The position numbers and the translations under genes were made by a program. A DNA stretch of 64,000 nt from an uncultured Lachnospiraceae bacterium (lineage in GTDB: Bacteria > Bacillota > Clostridia > Lachnospirales > Lachnospiraceae), in contig CALWQT010000005.1 in NCBI GenBank assembly GCA_944383765.1, positions 1 through 64,000 on the forward strand. The letters are read 5' to 3'. The notes under the pieces were generated by a model, which had not been told where the DNA came from, did no database searches, and worked only from the letters and a program-made list of their open reading frames with translations. This document shows, piece by piece, positions 52,039 through 60,747 of this stretch. Every line of letters starts with the position of its first letter. Within the stretch, counting starts at the first letter, position 1.

Positions 52039-53081
52039 ACCTCTCCTCCTTCCAGCTCCGGCATCCTGCAGCTGCAGCAAGCCGGTTCTGCTGCCTTGAT
52101 TCTCACTGCCTTCCGCCCATTCTTCAGACGGTACAGTAACAGCATGACAAACAGGATACTCCCCAGTATTCCGATCACCAGCTCAATGGGAAGTTCATAG
52201 GGAGCAATCACTACCCGTCCGATCATATCACACGCCAGCACAAAGATTGCCCCGAACAAAGCGGTATCCGCCAGTGTTCCCTTTATCCTGTCTCCTTTGA
52301 ACATGGCTACCACATTGGGAACAATCAAGCCGATATAAGAAATCGACCCTACCACCACTACCACAGAAGCTGTGATCATGGCTACAATGGTCAGACCGGC
52401 AAACAGTACTACATGATAATGGACACCCAGATTCCGGGAAAAATCCTTTCCCATGCCTACGATATTGAAATGGTTGGCAAAGACAACAGCCAGGATCATC
52501 AGCGGAACTACCAGATATACGATTTCATACCTTCCCTTCATTACCATGGAAAAATGCCCCACCAGCCAGGAAGACAGGGCCTGGGTCATTTCGTATCTGT
52601 ATGCCAGGTAACTGGTAACTCCGCCAATAATGTTTCCAAACATAATCCCCACCAGAGGTACCATTACCACGTCCTGAAACGAAATCTTCTGGATAAACCA
52701 CACAAAAATCCAGGTTCCCACTACCGCAGATGCAAACGCAAAGACTGCTCTTCCCCACAAAGTGGAATTCGGCATAAACAACAATGCCAGTAAAATTCCA
52801 AGCTGTGCAGAAGATATGGTTGCCCCTGTAGTAGGAGACACAAACTTATTCATGCATAACTGCTGCATGATCAGTCCTGCCACACTCATACCCGTCCCCG
52901 TACACAGGATTGCCAGCAGACGTGGCAGACGGGATACCAGAAATATTTCCCACTGCTTCCAGTCTCCTGCAAGCAGGGAAGCCGCATCAACGGAGACCAC
53001 TCCAATAAACAGAGATAACACAGACAGCACCAGCAAAGTAACTGACAGTACCGCTGTCATAGTCCATTTCTTCAAAATCAT
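52035..53081 (-). CDS. yclN: iron-siderophore ABC permease 1, YclN-like
   Basis: 348 residues of a FecCD-type permease with ten hydrophobic segments. The matches to YclN are unusually clear: VSRLPRLLAILCTGTGMSVAGLIMQQ, NKFVSPTTGATI and SYIGLIVPNVVAMFKGD. GGAGGATATG places the start at ATG 53081. It is the first gene of the importer operon, preceded by a leader with a terminator hairpin and TTAG-type repeats. Confidence 0.9.
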   Translation of the reverse strand: MILKKWTMTAVLSVTLLVLSVLSLFIGVVSVDAASLLAGDWKQWEIFLVSRLPRLLAILCTGTGMSVAGLIMQQLCMNKFVSPTTGATISSAQLGILLALLFMPNSTLWGRAVFAFASAVVGTWIFVWFIQKISFQDVVMVPLVGIMFGNIIGGVTSYLAYRYEMTQALSSWLVGHFSMVMKGRYEIVYLVVPLMILAVVFANHFNIVGMGKDFSRNLGVHYHVVLFAGLTIVAMITASVVVVVGSISYIGLIVPNVVAMFKGDRIKGTLADTALFGAIFVLACDMIGRVVIAPYELPIELVIGILGSILFVMLLLYRLKNGRKAVRIKAAEPACCSCRMPELEGGEV

Positions 53082-53097
53082 ATCCTCCTTTTTTATA

Positions 53098-53112
53098 TTA
53101 GCAAAAACTAAC
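53098..53112 (-). promoter_or_regulatory. TTAG-type repeat next to the yclN ribosome binding site
   Basis: TTAG-N6-CTAAC inverted repeat, 17 bp before the yclN start codon. Same pattern as the repeat at 53178-53193. Confidence 0.45.
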
Positions 53113-53122
53113 CAATTGACAC

Positions 53123-53163
53123 AAAAACAGCCAGGCATACAGCATATGGAGTATGTCTGACTG
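53123..53163 (-). terminator. leader terminator of the siderophore importer operon
   Basis: On the minus strand, CAGTCAGACATAC (53163-53151) pairs with GTATGCCTGGCTG (53140-53128) with one wobble and one mismatch, followed by TTTTTGTG. It lies between the promoter (53202-53230) and the start codon, so it would end transcripts early unless something prevents its folding. Confidence 0.65.
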
Positions 53164-53177
53164 TCCATACCTAGTTT

Positions 53178-53203
53178 GTTAGCTTTTTCTAACCGCAGCT
53201 AAC
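53178..53203 (-). promoter_or_regulatory. GTTAG/CTAAC operator cluster over the start of transcription
   Basis: GTTAG-N6-CTAAC (53178-53193) plus a further CTAAC at 53199-53203, directly downstream of the -10 box of the importer promoter. The pattern recalls DtxR-family sites (TTAGG...CCTAA) but is not a clear match. Confidence 0.55.
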
Positions 53204-53230
53204 TATATCACATTTTCTTTTCTTGTGCAA
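53202..53230 (-). promoter_or_regulatory. siderophore importer promoter
   Basis: -35 TTGCAC (53230-53225), a 17-bp spacer and -10 TATAGT (53207-53202) on the minus strand, giving a leader of about 115 bases. Confidence 0.75.
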
Positions 53231-53236
53231 GGTTTT

Positions 53237-53251
53237 TGATAATTATTTTCA
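53237..53251. promoter_or_regulatory. Fur-type box upstream of the importer promoter
   Basis: TGATAAT-T-ATTTTCA, 7-1-7 with one mismatch from the TGATAAT-N-ATTATCA consensus, seven bases upstream of the -35 box. Confidence 0.6.
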
Positions 53252-53310
53252 TTTAAAAAGCACAGGAAATATTTTCCTGTGCTCTAAAAGTTTTTCTCTT
53301 TTCCCTGGAT

Positions 53311-54456
53311 TTACATCAGCTTTCTGAACAGCTCTTTCAGGTCCTCCACACTGGCTTCTTTCGGATTTCCCGGAGCGCAGGCATCTGCATAAGCGGATTC
53401 TGCCAAAAACTGCAGGTCTTCTTCCTTCAAAGCTTCCAGCTTCATAGGAATTCCAACGTCAACAGACAGTTTCCGGACTGCATCCACAGCTGCTTTCCGA
53501 TACTCTTCCACGGACATGGAATCTACACCTTCTACTCCCATGGCTTTTGCGATCTCTTTATACTTTTCTCCCGTACATTCCGCATTATATTCCATAACGA
53601 TAGGAAGCATCATGGCACAGGCTACACCGTGGGGTGTATCATATACGGCTCCTAACGTATGTGCCATGGAATGGGCGATTCCAAGTCCCACATTGGAGAA
53701 TCCCATGCCGGCAATATACTGTCCCAGAGCCATTCCATCTCTGCCCTCTTTTTCGTTAGCCACAGCCCCTCTTAATGATTTGGAGATGATCTCTATCGCT
53801 TTCAGATGAAACATATCGGTCATTTCCCATGCAGCTTTTGTGGTGTAACCTTCAATGGCATGAGTCAGCGCATCCATACCGGTAGATGCTGTCAGACCTT
53901 TCGGCATGGAAGCCATCATATCCGGGTCTACCACTGCTACAATCGGCATATCATGCGGGTCTACGCATACAAATTTTCTCTTTTTCTCCACATCTGTAAT
54001 GACATAGTTAATGGTTACTTCCGCTGCTGTTCCCGCTGTAGTAGGCACTGCAATAATGGGAACACAGGGCTGTTTTGTGGGGGCGACCCCTTCCAGGCTT
54101 CTCACATCTTCAAATTCCGGATTGGCAATGATAATTCCGATTGCCTTTGCCGTATCCATGGAAGACCCTCCGCCGATGGCGATAATATAATCCGCCTCTG
54201 CCTTTTTAAATTCTTCCACACCATGCTGTACATTCTCAATAGTAGGATTCGCCTTAATGTCAGAATATACCACATAGGCAAGCCCTGCATCATCCAGCAC
54301 CTTTGTTACCTTGTCTGTTACATGAAATTTGATCAGATCCGGGTCTGTACAGACAAAAGCCTTTTGAAATGCCCGTGATTTAGCCTCTGCTGCAATTTCC
54401 TGAACCGCACCGGCTCCATGATAGGAAGTCTGATTTAACATAATTCTGTTTGCCAT
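53311..54456 (-). CDS. fucO: lactaldehyde reductase / iron-dependent alcohol dehydrogenase
   Basis: This 381-residue group III alcohol dehydrogenase is very close to E. coli FucO in the stretches AIGGGSSMDTAKAIGII, VPTTAGTAAEVTINYVITD, CVDPHDMPIVAVVD and TGMDALTHAIEGY, and in the metal motif HSMAHTLGAVYDTPHG. It would reduce L-lactaldehyde to 1,2-propanediol with NADH during fucose or rhamnose use, or serve as a general alcohol dehydrogenase. No fucose genes are adjacent. The TetR gene upstream on the same strand ends in a terminator and may regulate it. Confidence 0.9.
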   Translation of the reverse strand: MANRIMLNQTSYHGAGAVQEIAAEAKSRAFQKAFVCTDPDLIKFHVTDKVTKVLDDAGLAYVVYSDIKANPTIENVQHGVEEFKKAEADYIIAIGGGSSMDTAKAIGIIIANPEFEDVRSLEGVAPTKQPCVPIIAVPTTAGTAAEVTINYVITDVEKKRKFVCVDPHDMPIVAVVDPDMMASMPKGLTASTGMDALTHAIEGYTTKAAWEMTDMFHLKAIEIISKSLRGAVANEKEGRDGMALGQYIAGMGFSNVGLGIAHSMAHTLGAVYDTPHGVACAMMLPIVMEYNAECTGEKYKEIAKAMGVEGVDSMSVEEYRKAAVDAVRKLSVDVGIPMKLEALKEEDLQFLAESAYADACAPGNPKEASVEDLKELFRKLM

Positions 54457-54539
54457 GATTTACCTCTCCTTTATTTCTGGATTTCCTGTTTCTTATGTTT
54501 ATATTTTAACAATCTCTCGTACAAATGGAAAGTGACAAA

Positions 54540-54577
54540 AAGGCAAATCTGTCACATTTCCATGAAAGATTTGCCTT
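54540..54577 (-). terminator. terminator of the TetR-type gene
   Basis: AAGGCAAATC (54540-54549) pairs with GATTTGCCTT (54568-54577). On the minus strand it is followed by TTTTTGTCAC. A GGAAAgTGACA...TGTCACaTTTCC partial inverted repeat (54527-54562) overlaps it and might be an operator for fucO. Confidence 0.7.
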
Positions 54578-54598
54578 ATCAGACTATTTTTTATAAAA

Positions 54599-55168
54599 TT
54601 ATACTAACCCGATTTTCTCGAATGCCTCTGCCAGCTGCCGGGGCATGGCATCAATCAGATTGCCAGCCAGTTCCTCCGGTGTCTGCTCCTTATTTTCCAG
54701 CAGCCATCGCACTGTCATGTATACCGAGCCCTGGCAGTACATTTCCAGCAAAAACTGAAGATGGCTCGGAACTGGCGCCTTTGTCTTTTCTTCTATCCGC
54801 TTCCTGTAAAAGTCCAGAATCAGCTGAAAATCATGTTCCTTCAGGCAATTCTGCTCATCTGTCCGGAAGGCCGCTTTGAAAAACAGTTTCTCCTGCTCAA
54901 TATAACGGAACTTGTTCACAAGACCCTCGTATATCGTTTCCCCTTCTCCCATATACCGGAAGGATTCCAGCAGAATACGGTCAAAGTACCAGTTGATCAG
55001 GTCATACTTATCCTGAAAATTCCGGTAAAAAGTCTGCCTGGTAGTACCGCACTCCCCTACAATCTCCTTCACCGTAATCTTCTCCACCGGAGAACTCTTC
55101 ATACAGATCTTCATGGCATCTGCAAGGCGGTATTTCATTCCATCCCGTTTTCTTTCGTCCACACCCAT
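54599..55168 (-). CDS. TetR-family regulator, DhaS-like
   Basis: This 189-residue protein has an N-terminal helix-turn-helix (ITVKEIVGECGTTRQTFYRNFQDKYDLINWYF) and a helical C-terminal domain of the TetR_C_8/DhaS type. It lies upstream of fucO on the same strand, with its own terminator between, so control of fucO is plausible. The ligand is unknown. Confidence 0.85.
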   Translation of the reverse strand: MGVDERKRDGMKYRLADAMKICMKSSPVEKITVKEIVGECGTTRQTFYRNFQDKYDLINWYFDRILLESFRYMGEGETIYEGLVNKFRYIEQEKLFFKAAFRTDEQNCLKEHDFQLILDFYRKRIEEKTKAPVPSHLQFLLEMYCQGSVYMTVRWLLENKEQTPEELAGNLIDAMPRQLAEAFEKIGLV

Positions 55169-55248
55169 TCCTACCCCTCTGGTAATAATGTCCTATAAAA
55201 CCACTATATACGATTGCAGGAAACAAATCAATACCAGATTCATACCGA

Positions 55249-56187
55249 TCATCCGCAATCTATCATCTCCAAAAAAACTTCCATCGCTTTCGGACAATAC
55301 CGGTTTTTTCTGTAATAAAAACTGATCTGTCTCACGGAATCCTGGTTATCCAGTTTATAAAACAAAAGAGAATCCGTATCCGGTACATTCCGGATCAGAG
55401 AATCCCCCACAAAGGATATTCCCATTCCATGGCAGGCAAGGTTATAAGCTGTGATCTGCTGGTCCAGTTCCAGGCGTATTCCTGGGACAAAGCGGGCTGC
55501 CTTACAGATGTGAACGGCACGCTCACGGGTATCATTCCCTTCCCGCAAAAGCAGAAAGGGCTCATCCTGAAACAATCTTATGGGAACTGCTTTCATCTCC
55601 GTCTCCAGGTGCCGCCCTTCTTTCACATCCCCAGCTGTAAGAGCATAATCCGCCGCCTTACTGTTAGAGGAAAATTCCTTTGGCACCGCCAGCAACAGAT
55701 GTTCTTCCTGAATGGTCGTTCTCCCGTAAATTTCCTCATCCAGTGTACTGTTATCCAGAAGCAGGTCCAGGATACCGGCATTCAGTTTTTCTTTCAGTTC
55801 CTCTGTAGAGGCTTCGATCAGTTGGGTCTGTACCATCGGATACCTGCCGGAGAAACGGCTCAGAAGAGGGGGCAGCACATAGGAAACAAAGAAATTTGTT
55901 CCCCCGATAAACAGAGTGCCGTTTTTCAGATTTTCCAGGTCATTCACATAATTCTTAAAGTTGTTTTCCGTCTCCAGAATCTTCTCAACAGAACGGATAT
56001 ATGCCTGGCCGATTTCTGTCAGTTTTATAGGATTGGTACTGCGGTCAAAAATTAGATGACCTATTCTTTCTTCCTCTTTTTTTACAGCAGTGCTGAGAGA
56101 AGGCTGACTGATAAACAGGTTTCTGGCAGCACGGGAAAAACTCATTTCCTTATATACTTCATATACATATCTCATGAATTGAAACAT
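55249..56187 (-). CDS. LysR-family regulator, divergent from aspA
   Basis: 312 residues with an N-terminal winged helix (YEVYKEMSFSRAARNLFISQPSLSTAVKKEEERIG) and an effector domain (GTLFIGGTNFFVSYVLPPLLSRF). The gene starts 19 bp from a perfect 21-bp palindrome in the aspA intergenic region, so it probably controls itself and aspA. Confidence 0.87.
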   Translation of the reverse strand: MFQFMRYVYEVYKEMSFSRAARNLFISQPSLSTAVKKEEERIGHLIFDRSTNPIKLTEIGQAYIRSVEKILETENNFKNYVNDLENLKNGTLFIGGTNFFVSYVLPPLLSRFSGRYPMVQTQLIEASTEELKEKLNAGILDLLLDNSTLDEEIYGRTTIQEEHLLLAVPKEFSSNSKAADYALTAGDVKEGRHLETEMKAVPIRLFQDEPFLLLREGNDTRERAVHICKAARFVPGIRLELDQQITAYNLACHGMGISFVGDSLIRNVPDTDSLLFYKLDNQDSVRQISFYYRKNRYCPKAMEVFLEMIDCG

Positions 56188-56205
56188 AACTGCTTTCTCG
56201 TTTCT

Positions 56206-56226
56206 ATTATAGTTTAAAACTATAAT
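56206..56226. promoter_or_regulatory. LysR-type operator, perfect palindrome
   Basis: ATTATAGTTT-A-AAACTATAAT, a perfect 10-1-10 inverted repeat between the divergent LysR and aspA genes. Confidence 0.7.
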
Positions 56227-56330
56227 ACTGATAATTATATTGGTATTTGAAAATATAGTAACACTGGGTTATAGTGAATGCAAGATAAAGTTTTTCACCA
56301 ATTTATGAAAATCCCTGGAGGTTATTGATC

Positions 56331-57752
56331 ATGGACATTACGCAACAGTTTCGTTCAGAACATGATTCCATCGGCAACCGTAACTTACCGAAAGACGCCT
56401 ATTACGGCGTTCAGTCTCTCCGCGCTGCAGAAAATTTCCATATTACCGGATTGACCATGCATCCAGAACTGATTAACTCCATTGCTGAAATAAAAAAAGC
56501 GGCTGCCATCACCAATCTTGAGATCGGATTGCTGGATAAACAGATAGCGGATGCCATTATCAAAGCCTGCGATGAGATCATCGCCGGTGAATTCCATGAG
56601 GAATTCATTGTGGACCCTATTCAAGGAGGCGCCGGCACAAGCCTGAATATGAACGCCAATGAAGTCATCGCCAACCGGGCAATTGAAATCCTGGGAGGCA
56701 ATAAAGGGGATTACAGCCTTGTCAATCCCAACGACCATGTAAACTGCGGTCAGTCGACCAATGACGTATTTCCGTCTGCCGGGAAACTGGCAGTGCTCAA
56801 GCTTCTAATCAAGGCTCAGATCCAGCTGGAACGGCTCTATCGGGCTCTTATTGATAAAGCCCAGGAATTTGACGATGTTCTGAAAATGGGCCGGACCCAG
56901 CTTCAGGATGCGGTTCCCATTCGCCTTGGACAGGAATTCCGTGCCTACAGTGAAGGAATCCGCCGTGATATTGCTCGGCTGGAACGGGTCCAGGACGAAA
57001 TGCGTTCTCTCAATATGGGCGGCACCGCTGTGGGTACCGGAATCAATGCGGATGAGATGTACATCAAACGCATTGTTCCCAATCTTTCACTGGTGTCCGG
57101 ATTAAGGCTGATCCAGGCTTATGACCTGGTAGATGCCACCCAGAATCTGGATGGATTTGTAGCTGTATCCGGTGCGGTGAAAACCTGTGCTGTCAATCTT
57201 TCCAAAATGTGTAATGATTTACGTCTGCTTTCTTCCGGTCCCCGCTGCGGATTCGGAGAAATCAATCTGCCTGCCAGACAGAATGGTTCTTCCATCATGC
57301 CGGGCAAGGTAAATCCGGTTATCCCTGAGGTGGTAAACCAGGTGGCATTTAATATTATGGGAAATGATCTGACCATTACCATGGCAGCAGAAAGCGGTCA
57401 GCTGGAACTCAATGCATTTGAACCGATTATCTTCTGGAATCTGACCCATGCTGTAGAATTTCTTACCTATGCCGTCAATACCCTGACAGACAACTGTATT
57501 GTGGGAATCACCGCTAACCGGGAACGCTGCCAGCATCTGGTAGACGAGTCCGTAGGCACGATTACAGCGCTTACCCCTCATATCGGATATGAACCTGCTG
57601 CCAACATTGCCAAAGAAGCCATCCAGACCGGCATGCAGGTCAAAGAACTGATTCTGAAAAAAGAAATTCTGGACCAGGAGAGTATTGAAAAGATCCTGGA
57701 CCCCTATGCCATGACTTCGCCAGGAATTTCTGCAAAAGAACTTCTGAAATAA
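56331..57752 (+). CDS. aspA: aspartate ammonia-lyase
   Basis: 473 residues of the aspartase/fumarase superfamily: VNCGQSTNDVFPS, MGRTQLQDAVPIRLGQE, the signature loop GSSIMPGKVNPVIPE with catalytic Ser, and NALTDNC-like C-terminal helices. QLELNAFEP and the loop context favour aspartase over fumarase. It converts aspartate to fumarate and ammonia, feeding fumarate respiration. ATG 56331 is chosen because GGAGG lies nine bases upstream; TTG 56325 is too close. Confidence 0.9.
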   Translation: MDITQQFRSEHDSIGNRNLPKDAYYGVQSLRAAENFHITGLTMHPELINSIAEIKKAAAITNLEIGLLDKQIADAIIKACDEIIAGEFHEEFIVDPIQGGAGTSLNMNANEVIANRAIEILGGNKGDYSLVNPNDHVNCGQSTNDVFPSAGKLAVLKLLIKAQIQLERLYRALIDKAQEFDDVLKMGRTQLQDAVPIRLGQEFRAYSEGIRRDIARLERVQDEMRSLNMGGTAVGTGINADEMYIKRIVPNLSLVSGLRLIQAYDLVDATQNLDGFVAVSGAVKTCAVNLSKMCNDLRLLSSGPRCGFGEINLPARQNGSSIMPGKVNPVIPEVVNQVAFNIMGNDLTITMAAESGQLELNAFEPIIFWNLTHAVEFLTYAVNTLTDNCIVGITANRERCQHLVDESVGTITALTPHIGYEPAANIAKEAIQTGMQVKELILKKEILDQESIEKILDPYAMTSPGISAKELLK

Positions 57753-57766
57753 GTTTTTTCAAAATA

Positions 57767-57803
57767 AAAACGGCACTGGATTTTATTCTTCCAGTGCTGT
57801 TTT
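57767..57803 (+). terminator. aspA terminator
   Basis: AAAACGGCACTGGA pairs with TCCAGTGCTGTTTT (57790-57803, one G.U), followed by CTTCTTG. Confidence 0.8.
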
Positions 57804-57909
57804 CTTCTTGTCATCAAATACCTTTCATAGTATACTACTTGTCGAATGCAAATTTTCGCATAGGCTTGCATATCAAACGCAACGATACAAGAAGAAAAGG
57901 AGATTTTAA

Positions 57910-58548
57910 GTGAAACCAATCAAGCAGTATCTGAATACTTTAATTTTTGCAATTTATGCCGGTTTAATTATCGGTTTTGGCGGTATTGTTTATCTTTCGG
58001 TACAACCTGCCGCATTAGGTGCATTTCTCTTCTGCGTAGGGCTTTTGACCATCGTGCTGTTCAACTTTAATTTATTTACCGGAAAAGTAATTTATCTTGT
58101 CATAAACCCGCCGTCCTATCTTATTACGCTTGCCGTAATCTGGGTTGGCAATTTTATTGGAACATTCTGCACCGCAACCGCTGTGAAATTTACGAAAATC
58201 TATGATAACTTAAACAGAGTAAACCAAATTGTGGACGGCAAATTGCAGGATAATTTACTGAGTGCCTTTATTCTGGCGGTTTTCTGCGGCGTCATGATGT
58301 TTGTTGCCGTAGATGCCCAGCAGGACAACGTAACATCCAGCCCGATTTTAAAATCCTGTGCCGTCTTTCTCCCGATTGTAGTGTTTATCCTCTCCGGATT
58401 TAACCATATCGTTGCCGATATGTTTTTTATCAGTTTAGCAGGAAAATGGTCTGTGGAAGCCATTCCGTATGCTATTGTGGTAACTTTGGGAAATACATGC
58501 GGTTCGGTTCTCTTTTCTTTCGGAAAATACCGGTTAGCCCGTAACTGA
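57910..58548 (+). CDS. formate/nitrite transporter (FNT) family channel
   Basis: This 212-residue membrane protein has six hydrophobic segments: FAIYAGLIIGFGGIVYLSV, NFNLFTGKVIYLV, WVGNFIGTFCTA and the conserved central-His region SGFNHIVADMFF. FNT channels carry formate, nitrite, hydrosulfide or lactate; this short version's substrate is unclear. The start is GTG 57910 after AAGGAG. Its codon use is a little more AT-rich than its neighbours, so it may be a later arrival. Confidence 0.85.
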   Translation: MKPIKQYLNTLIFAIYAGLIIGFGGIVYLSVQPAALGAFLFCVGLLTIVLFNFNLFTGKVIYLVINPPSYLITLAVIWVGNFIGTFCTATAVKFTKIYDNLNRVNQIVDGKLQDNLLSAFILAVFCGVMMFVAVDAQQDNVTSSPILKSCAVFLPIVVFILSGFNHIVADMFFISLAGKWSVEAIPYAIVVTLGNTCGSVLFSFGKYRLARN

Positions 58549-58601
58549 ACAATACCCTTTTATCGCTTTCCCTGCCAGAATCCGGCAAAAATGGCAAAAG
58601 C

Positions 58602-58635
58602 AAAACCCCGAAAAACCGAAGTTTTTCGGGGTTTT
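58602..58635. terminator. bidirectional terminator
   Basis: AAAACCCCGAAAAAC-CGAA-GTTTTTCGGGGTTTT, 15-bp perfect stem, between the convergent FNT and rpsI genes. Confidence 0.92.
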
Positions 58636-58666
58636 GAAGTATCTTCGAACCAGTTTGAAATACTGA

Positions 58667-59059
58667 TTATCTCTTGCTGAACTGAGGAGCTCTTCTTGCT
58701 GCCTTCAAGCCGTACTTCTTTCTTTCTTTCATTCTCGGATCTCTGGTCAGGAAACCTGCTTTCTTGAGAACCGGTCTGTAATCAGCATCTGCCTGAAGCA
58801 GTGCTCTGGAAATACCATGTCTGATAGCACCTGCCTGGCCGGTGAAACCGCCGCCATGAACATTTACCATAACATCAAATTTGTCAACAGTCTCTGTTGC
58901 AACAAGAGGCTGACGAACAACCAGCTTCAGGGTCTCAAGACCAAGATACTCGTCGATGTCTCTCTTATTGATTGTAATCTTACCGGTACCCGGTACCAGA
59001 TATACTCTAGCGATAGATTTTTTTCTTCTTCCTGTTCCGTAGAATTTTGCGTTAGCCAT
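58667..59059 (-). CDS. rpsI: ribosomal protein S9
   Basis: This 130-residue small-subunit protein reads [44 protein letters not shown] and ends RRAPQFSKR, the C-terminal tail that reaches the P-site tRNA. It follows rplM by 28 bp in the usual L13-S9 pair. Confidence 0.97.
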   Translation of the reverse strand: MANAKFYGTGRRKKSIARVYLVPGTGKITINKRDIDEYLGLETLKLVVRQPLVATETVDKFDVMVNVHGGGFTGQAGAIRHGISRALLQADADYRPVLKKAGFLTRDPRMKERKKYGLKAARRAPQFSKR

Positions 59060-59087
59060 TTCTATTTCCTCCTTCCAAGACCCTCAA

Positions 59088-59516
59088 TTAAAATGTTAAA
59101 ACTTCCGGCTTCTGTGCTGCGTGCTCATGCTCCGGTCCAGCATAAACATGAAGTTTTCCCATCATGCTTCTTCCTAAAGGTCCCTTCGGAAGCATTCCCT
59201 TAACTGCCAGCTCGATTACTCTCTCCGGCTTCTTTGCCAGCATTTCCTTTAACGTGGTCTCTTTCATTCCACCTACATAATCGGAATGTCTGTAGTAGAT
59301 CTTCTGATCCAGCTTCTTGCCGGTTACTTTGATCTTATCTGCATTTACTACGATTACATAATCTCCACAATCAATATGAGGAGTAAAAGTTGGTTTATTC
59401 TTTCCTCTTAACACTTTTGCAACCTCAGAAGACAGACGTCCCAGAGTGCAACCTGCAGCATCAACTACATACCATTTTCTATCAATCGTCGCTGGACTAG
59501 CCATAAAACTTTTCAT
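59088..59516 (-). CDS. rplM: ribosomal protein L13
   Basis: 142 residues with the L13 core: [40 protein letters not shown] and [27 protein letters not shown] precedes ATG 59516. Its leader (59517-59620) holds a strong hairpin that may be the L13 autoregulatory leader. Confidence 0.97.
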   Translation of the reverse strand: MKSFMASPATIDRKWYVVDAAGCTLGRLSSEVAKVLRGKNKPTFTPHIDCGDYVIVVNADKIKVTGKKLDQKIYYRHSDYVGGMKETTLKEMLAKKPERVIELAVKGMLPKGPLGRSMMGKLHVYAGPEHEHAAQKPEVLTF

Positions 59517-59566
59517 CAGTCATCCTCCTGTTATCATCCATGTGATTAACTGTTAAACTATATTCC

Positions 59567-59600
59567 AAAACGCTTACTCCGGGGCATGGATAAGCATTTT
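59567..59600 (-). ncRNA. rplM leader hairpin (candidate L13 leader)
   Basis: On the minus strand, AAAATGCTTA pairs with TAAGCGTTTT (ten pairs, one G.U) with a 14-base loop, about 23 bases after the expected transcript start. L13 leaders that bind the protein are known in Firmicutes; I cannot check the consensus. Confidence 0.5.
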
Positions 59601-59622
59601 TTCCATAATGTCACATTTACAC

Positions 59623-59651
59623 ATTATATTATATCTGTCTTTTTCTGTCAA
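59623..59651 (-). promoter_or_regulatory. rplM-rpsI promoter
   Basis: -35 TTGACA (59651-59646), a 17-bp spacer and -10 TATAAT (59628-59623) on the minus strand, a consensus-grade promoter just after the truA stop. Confidence 0.88.
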
Positions 59652-59691
59652 GCCGTTTTTCCGGAAAAAACAACGAAAAATCCACGAAAAA

Positions 59692-60747
59692 TCAAGGTTT
59701 TTCCACATTGGGAATGGTATTTTCCGCCATGAACCACCTGGTGCCGTTGTCTTCTGTTTTAATCTCCTGCAATTCATAGTATCCATATACCTGCCCTGCA
59801 CAGATCCGGTCCTCCCGGTCTGTCACATAAATTCTTGCCGCACCGTTTCTCGCCGCCTGATGAATGACCCGTTTCAGCAGCCGGAATAACTCTTCTGACC
59901 GGCATCGGCGTACTGTAAGCCAGGCATTCCCTTCTGTCTCCACTTCTCTCTGGTCCAGCACATAATCCCAGTCCTCATTCGTTCCTGTGATCTCCGGACG
60001 CAGTTTTGTTTCATAGTCCAGGCTGACAAGAGTCAGGCCGCAGGCAGGAGCTGTCTGTCCGGCCTGCTGCCTGTCCCTGGCATCCAGGATTTCTTTCACA
60101 TGTTCCGGGGGATATACTCCCATTCCTACCTTCATCAGCGTTCCCGCTATGATCCGCACCATATTATAGAGAAAGCCATTTCCGCTGATGCGGATGGTGA
60201 TCACGTCATCCGTTCCCCGCACGATCTCCAGGGCATATATGGTCCTTACCGTATCTTCCGCCTGGTGCTTTACCGTACAGAAACTGGCAAAATCATGTTC
60301 TCCCAGAAGAAAGGATGCTGCCTTTCTCATATTTTCCTCATTCAAAGGCCAGTAACAGAAATGAGAATACAAACGCTGGGTAGGGATTTCCATCTTCCTG
60401 TTCAGGATCTTATATTCATAAGTTTTTACACAGTTCTGTTTCCTTGGATGCCAGGAGAGAGGCACTTCTTCCGATGACTGGATCCGGATATCTTTCGGCA
60501 GACGCTGATTCAGTGCAAAACACACCTTATCCCCCGGCATCCGGTTCTCCGTATCAAAAACAGCCACATTTCCCAGGGCATGAACACCGGAATCCGTCCG
60601 GCTGGCCCCAATGACCGCAACAGGCTCTTTCAGAAGTTCCGAAAGAGCCCGGTTCAATATTTCCTCTATGGTGACCCCATTCTGCTGCAGCTGCCAGCCG
60701 CAGTAATTGGTCCCATCATATGCCACAACTAATTTTACCCGTTTCAT
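59692..60747 (-). CDS. truA: tRNA pseudouridine synthase A with a C-terminal extension
   Basis: 351 residues. The core (1-245) is TruA: LVVAYDGTNYCGWQ, the catalytic Asp 52 in SRTDSGVHALG, and MVRIIAGTLMKVG. It modifies U38-40 of tRNA anticodon arms. After LTLVSLDYE the protein continues for about 105 residues (QREVETEGNAWLTVRRCR, GAARIYVTDREDRICAGQVYGYYEL), which standard TruA of 245-270 residues lacks. ATG 60747 overlaps the ecfT stop (ATGA). Confidence 0.92.
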   Translation of the reverse strand: MKRVKLVVAYDGTNYCGWQLQQNGVTIEEILNRALSELLKEPVAVIGASRTDSGVHALGNVAVFDTENRMPGDKVCFALNQRLPKDIRIQSSEEVPLSWHPRKQNCVKTYEYKILNRKMEIPTQRLYSHFCYWPLNEENMRKAASFLLGEHDFASFCTVKHQAEDTVRTIYALEIVRGTDDVITIRISGNGFLYNMVRIIAGTLMKVGMGVYPPEHVKEILDARDRQQAGQTAPACGLTLVSLDYETKLRPEITGTNEDWDYVLDQREVETEGNAWLTVRRCRSEELFRLLKRVIHQAARNGAARIYVTDREDRICAGQVYGYYELQEIKTEDNGTRWFMAENTIPNVEKP

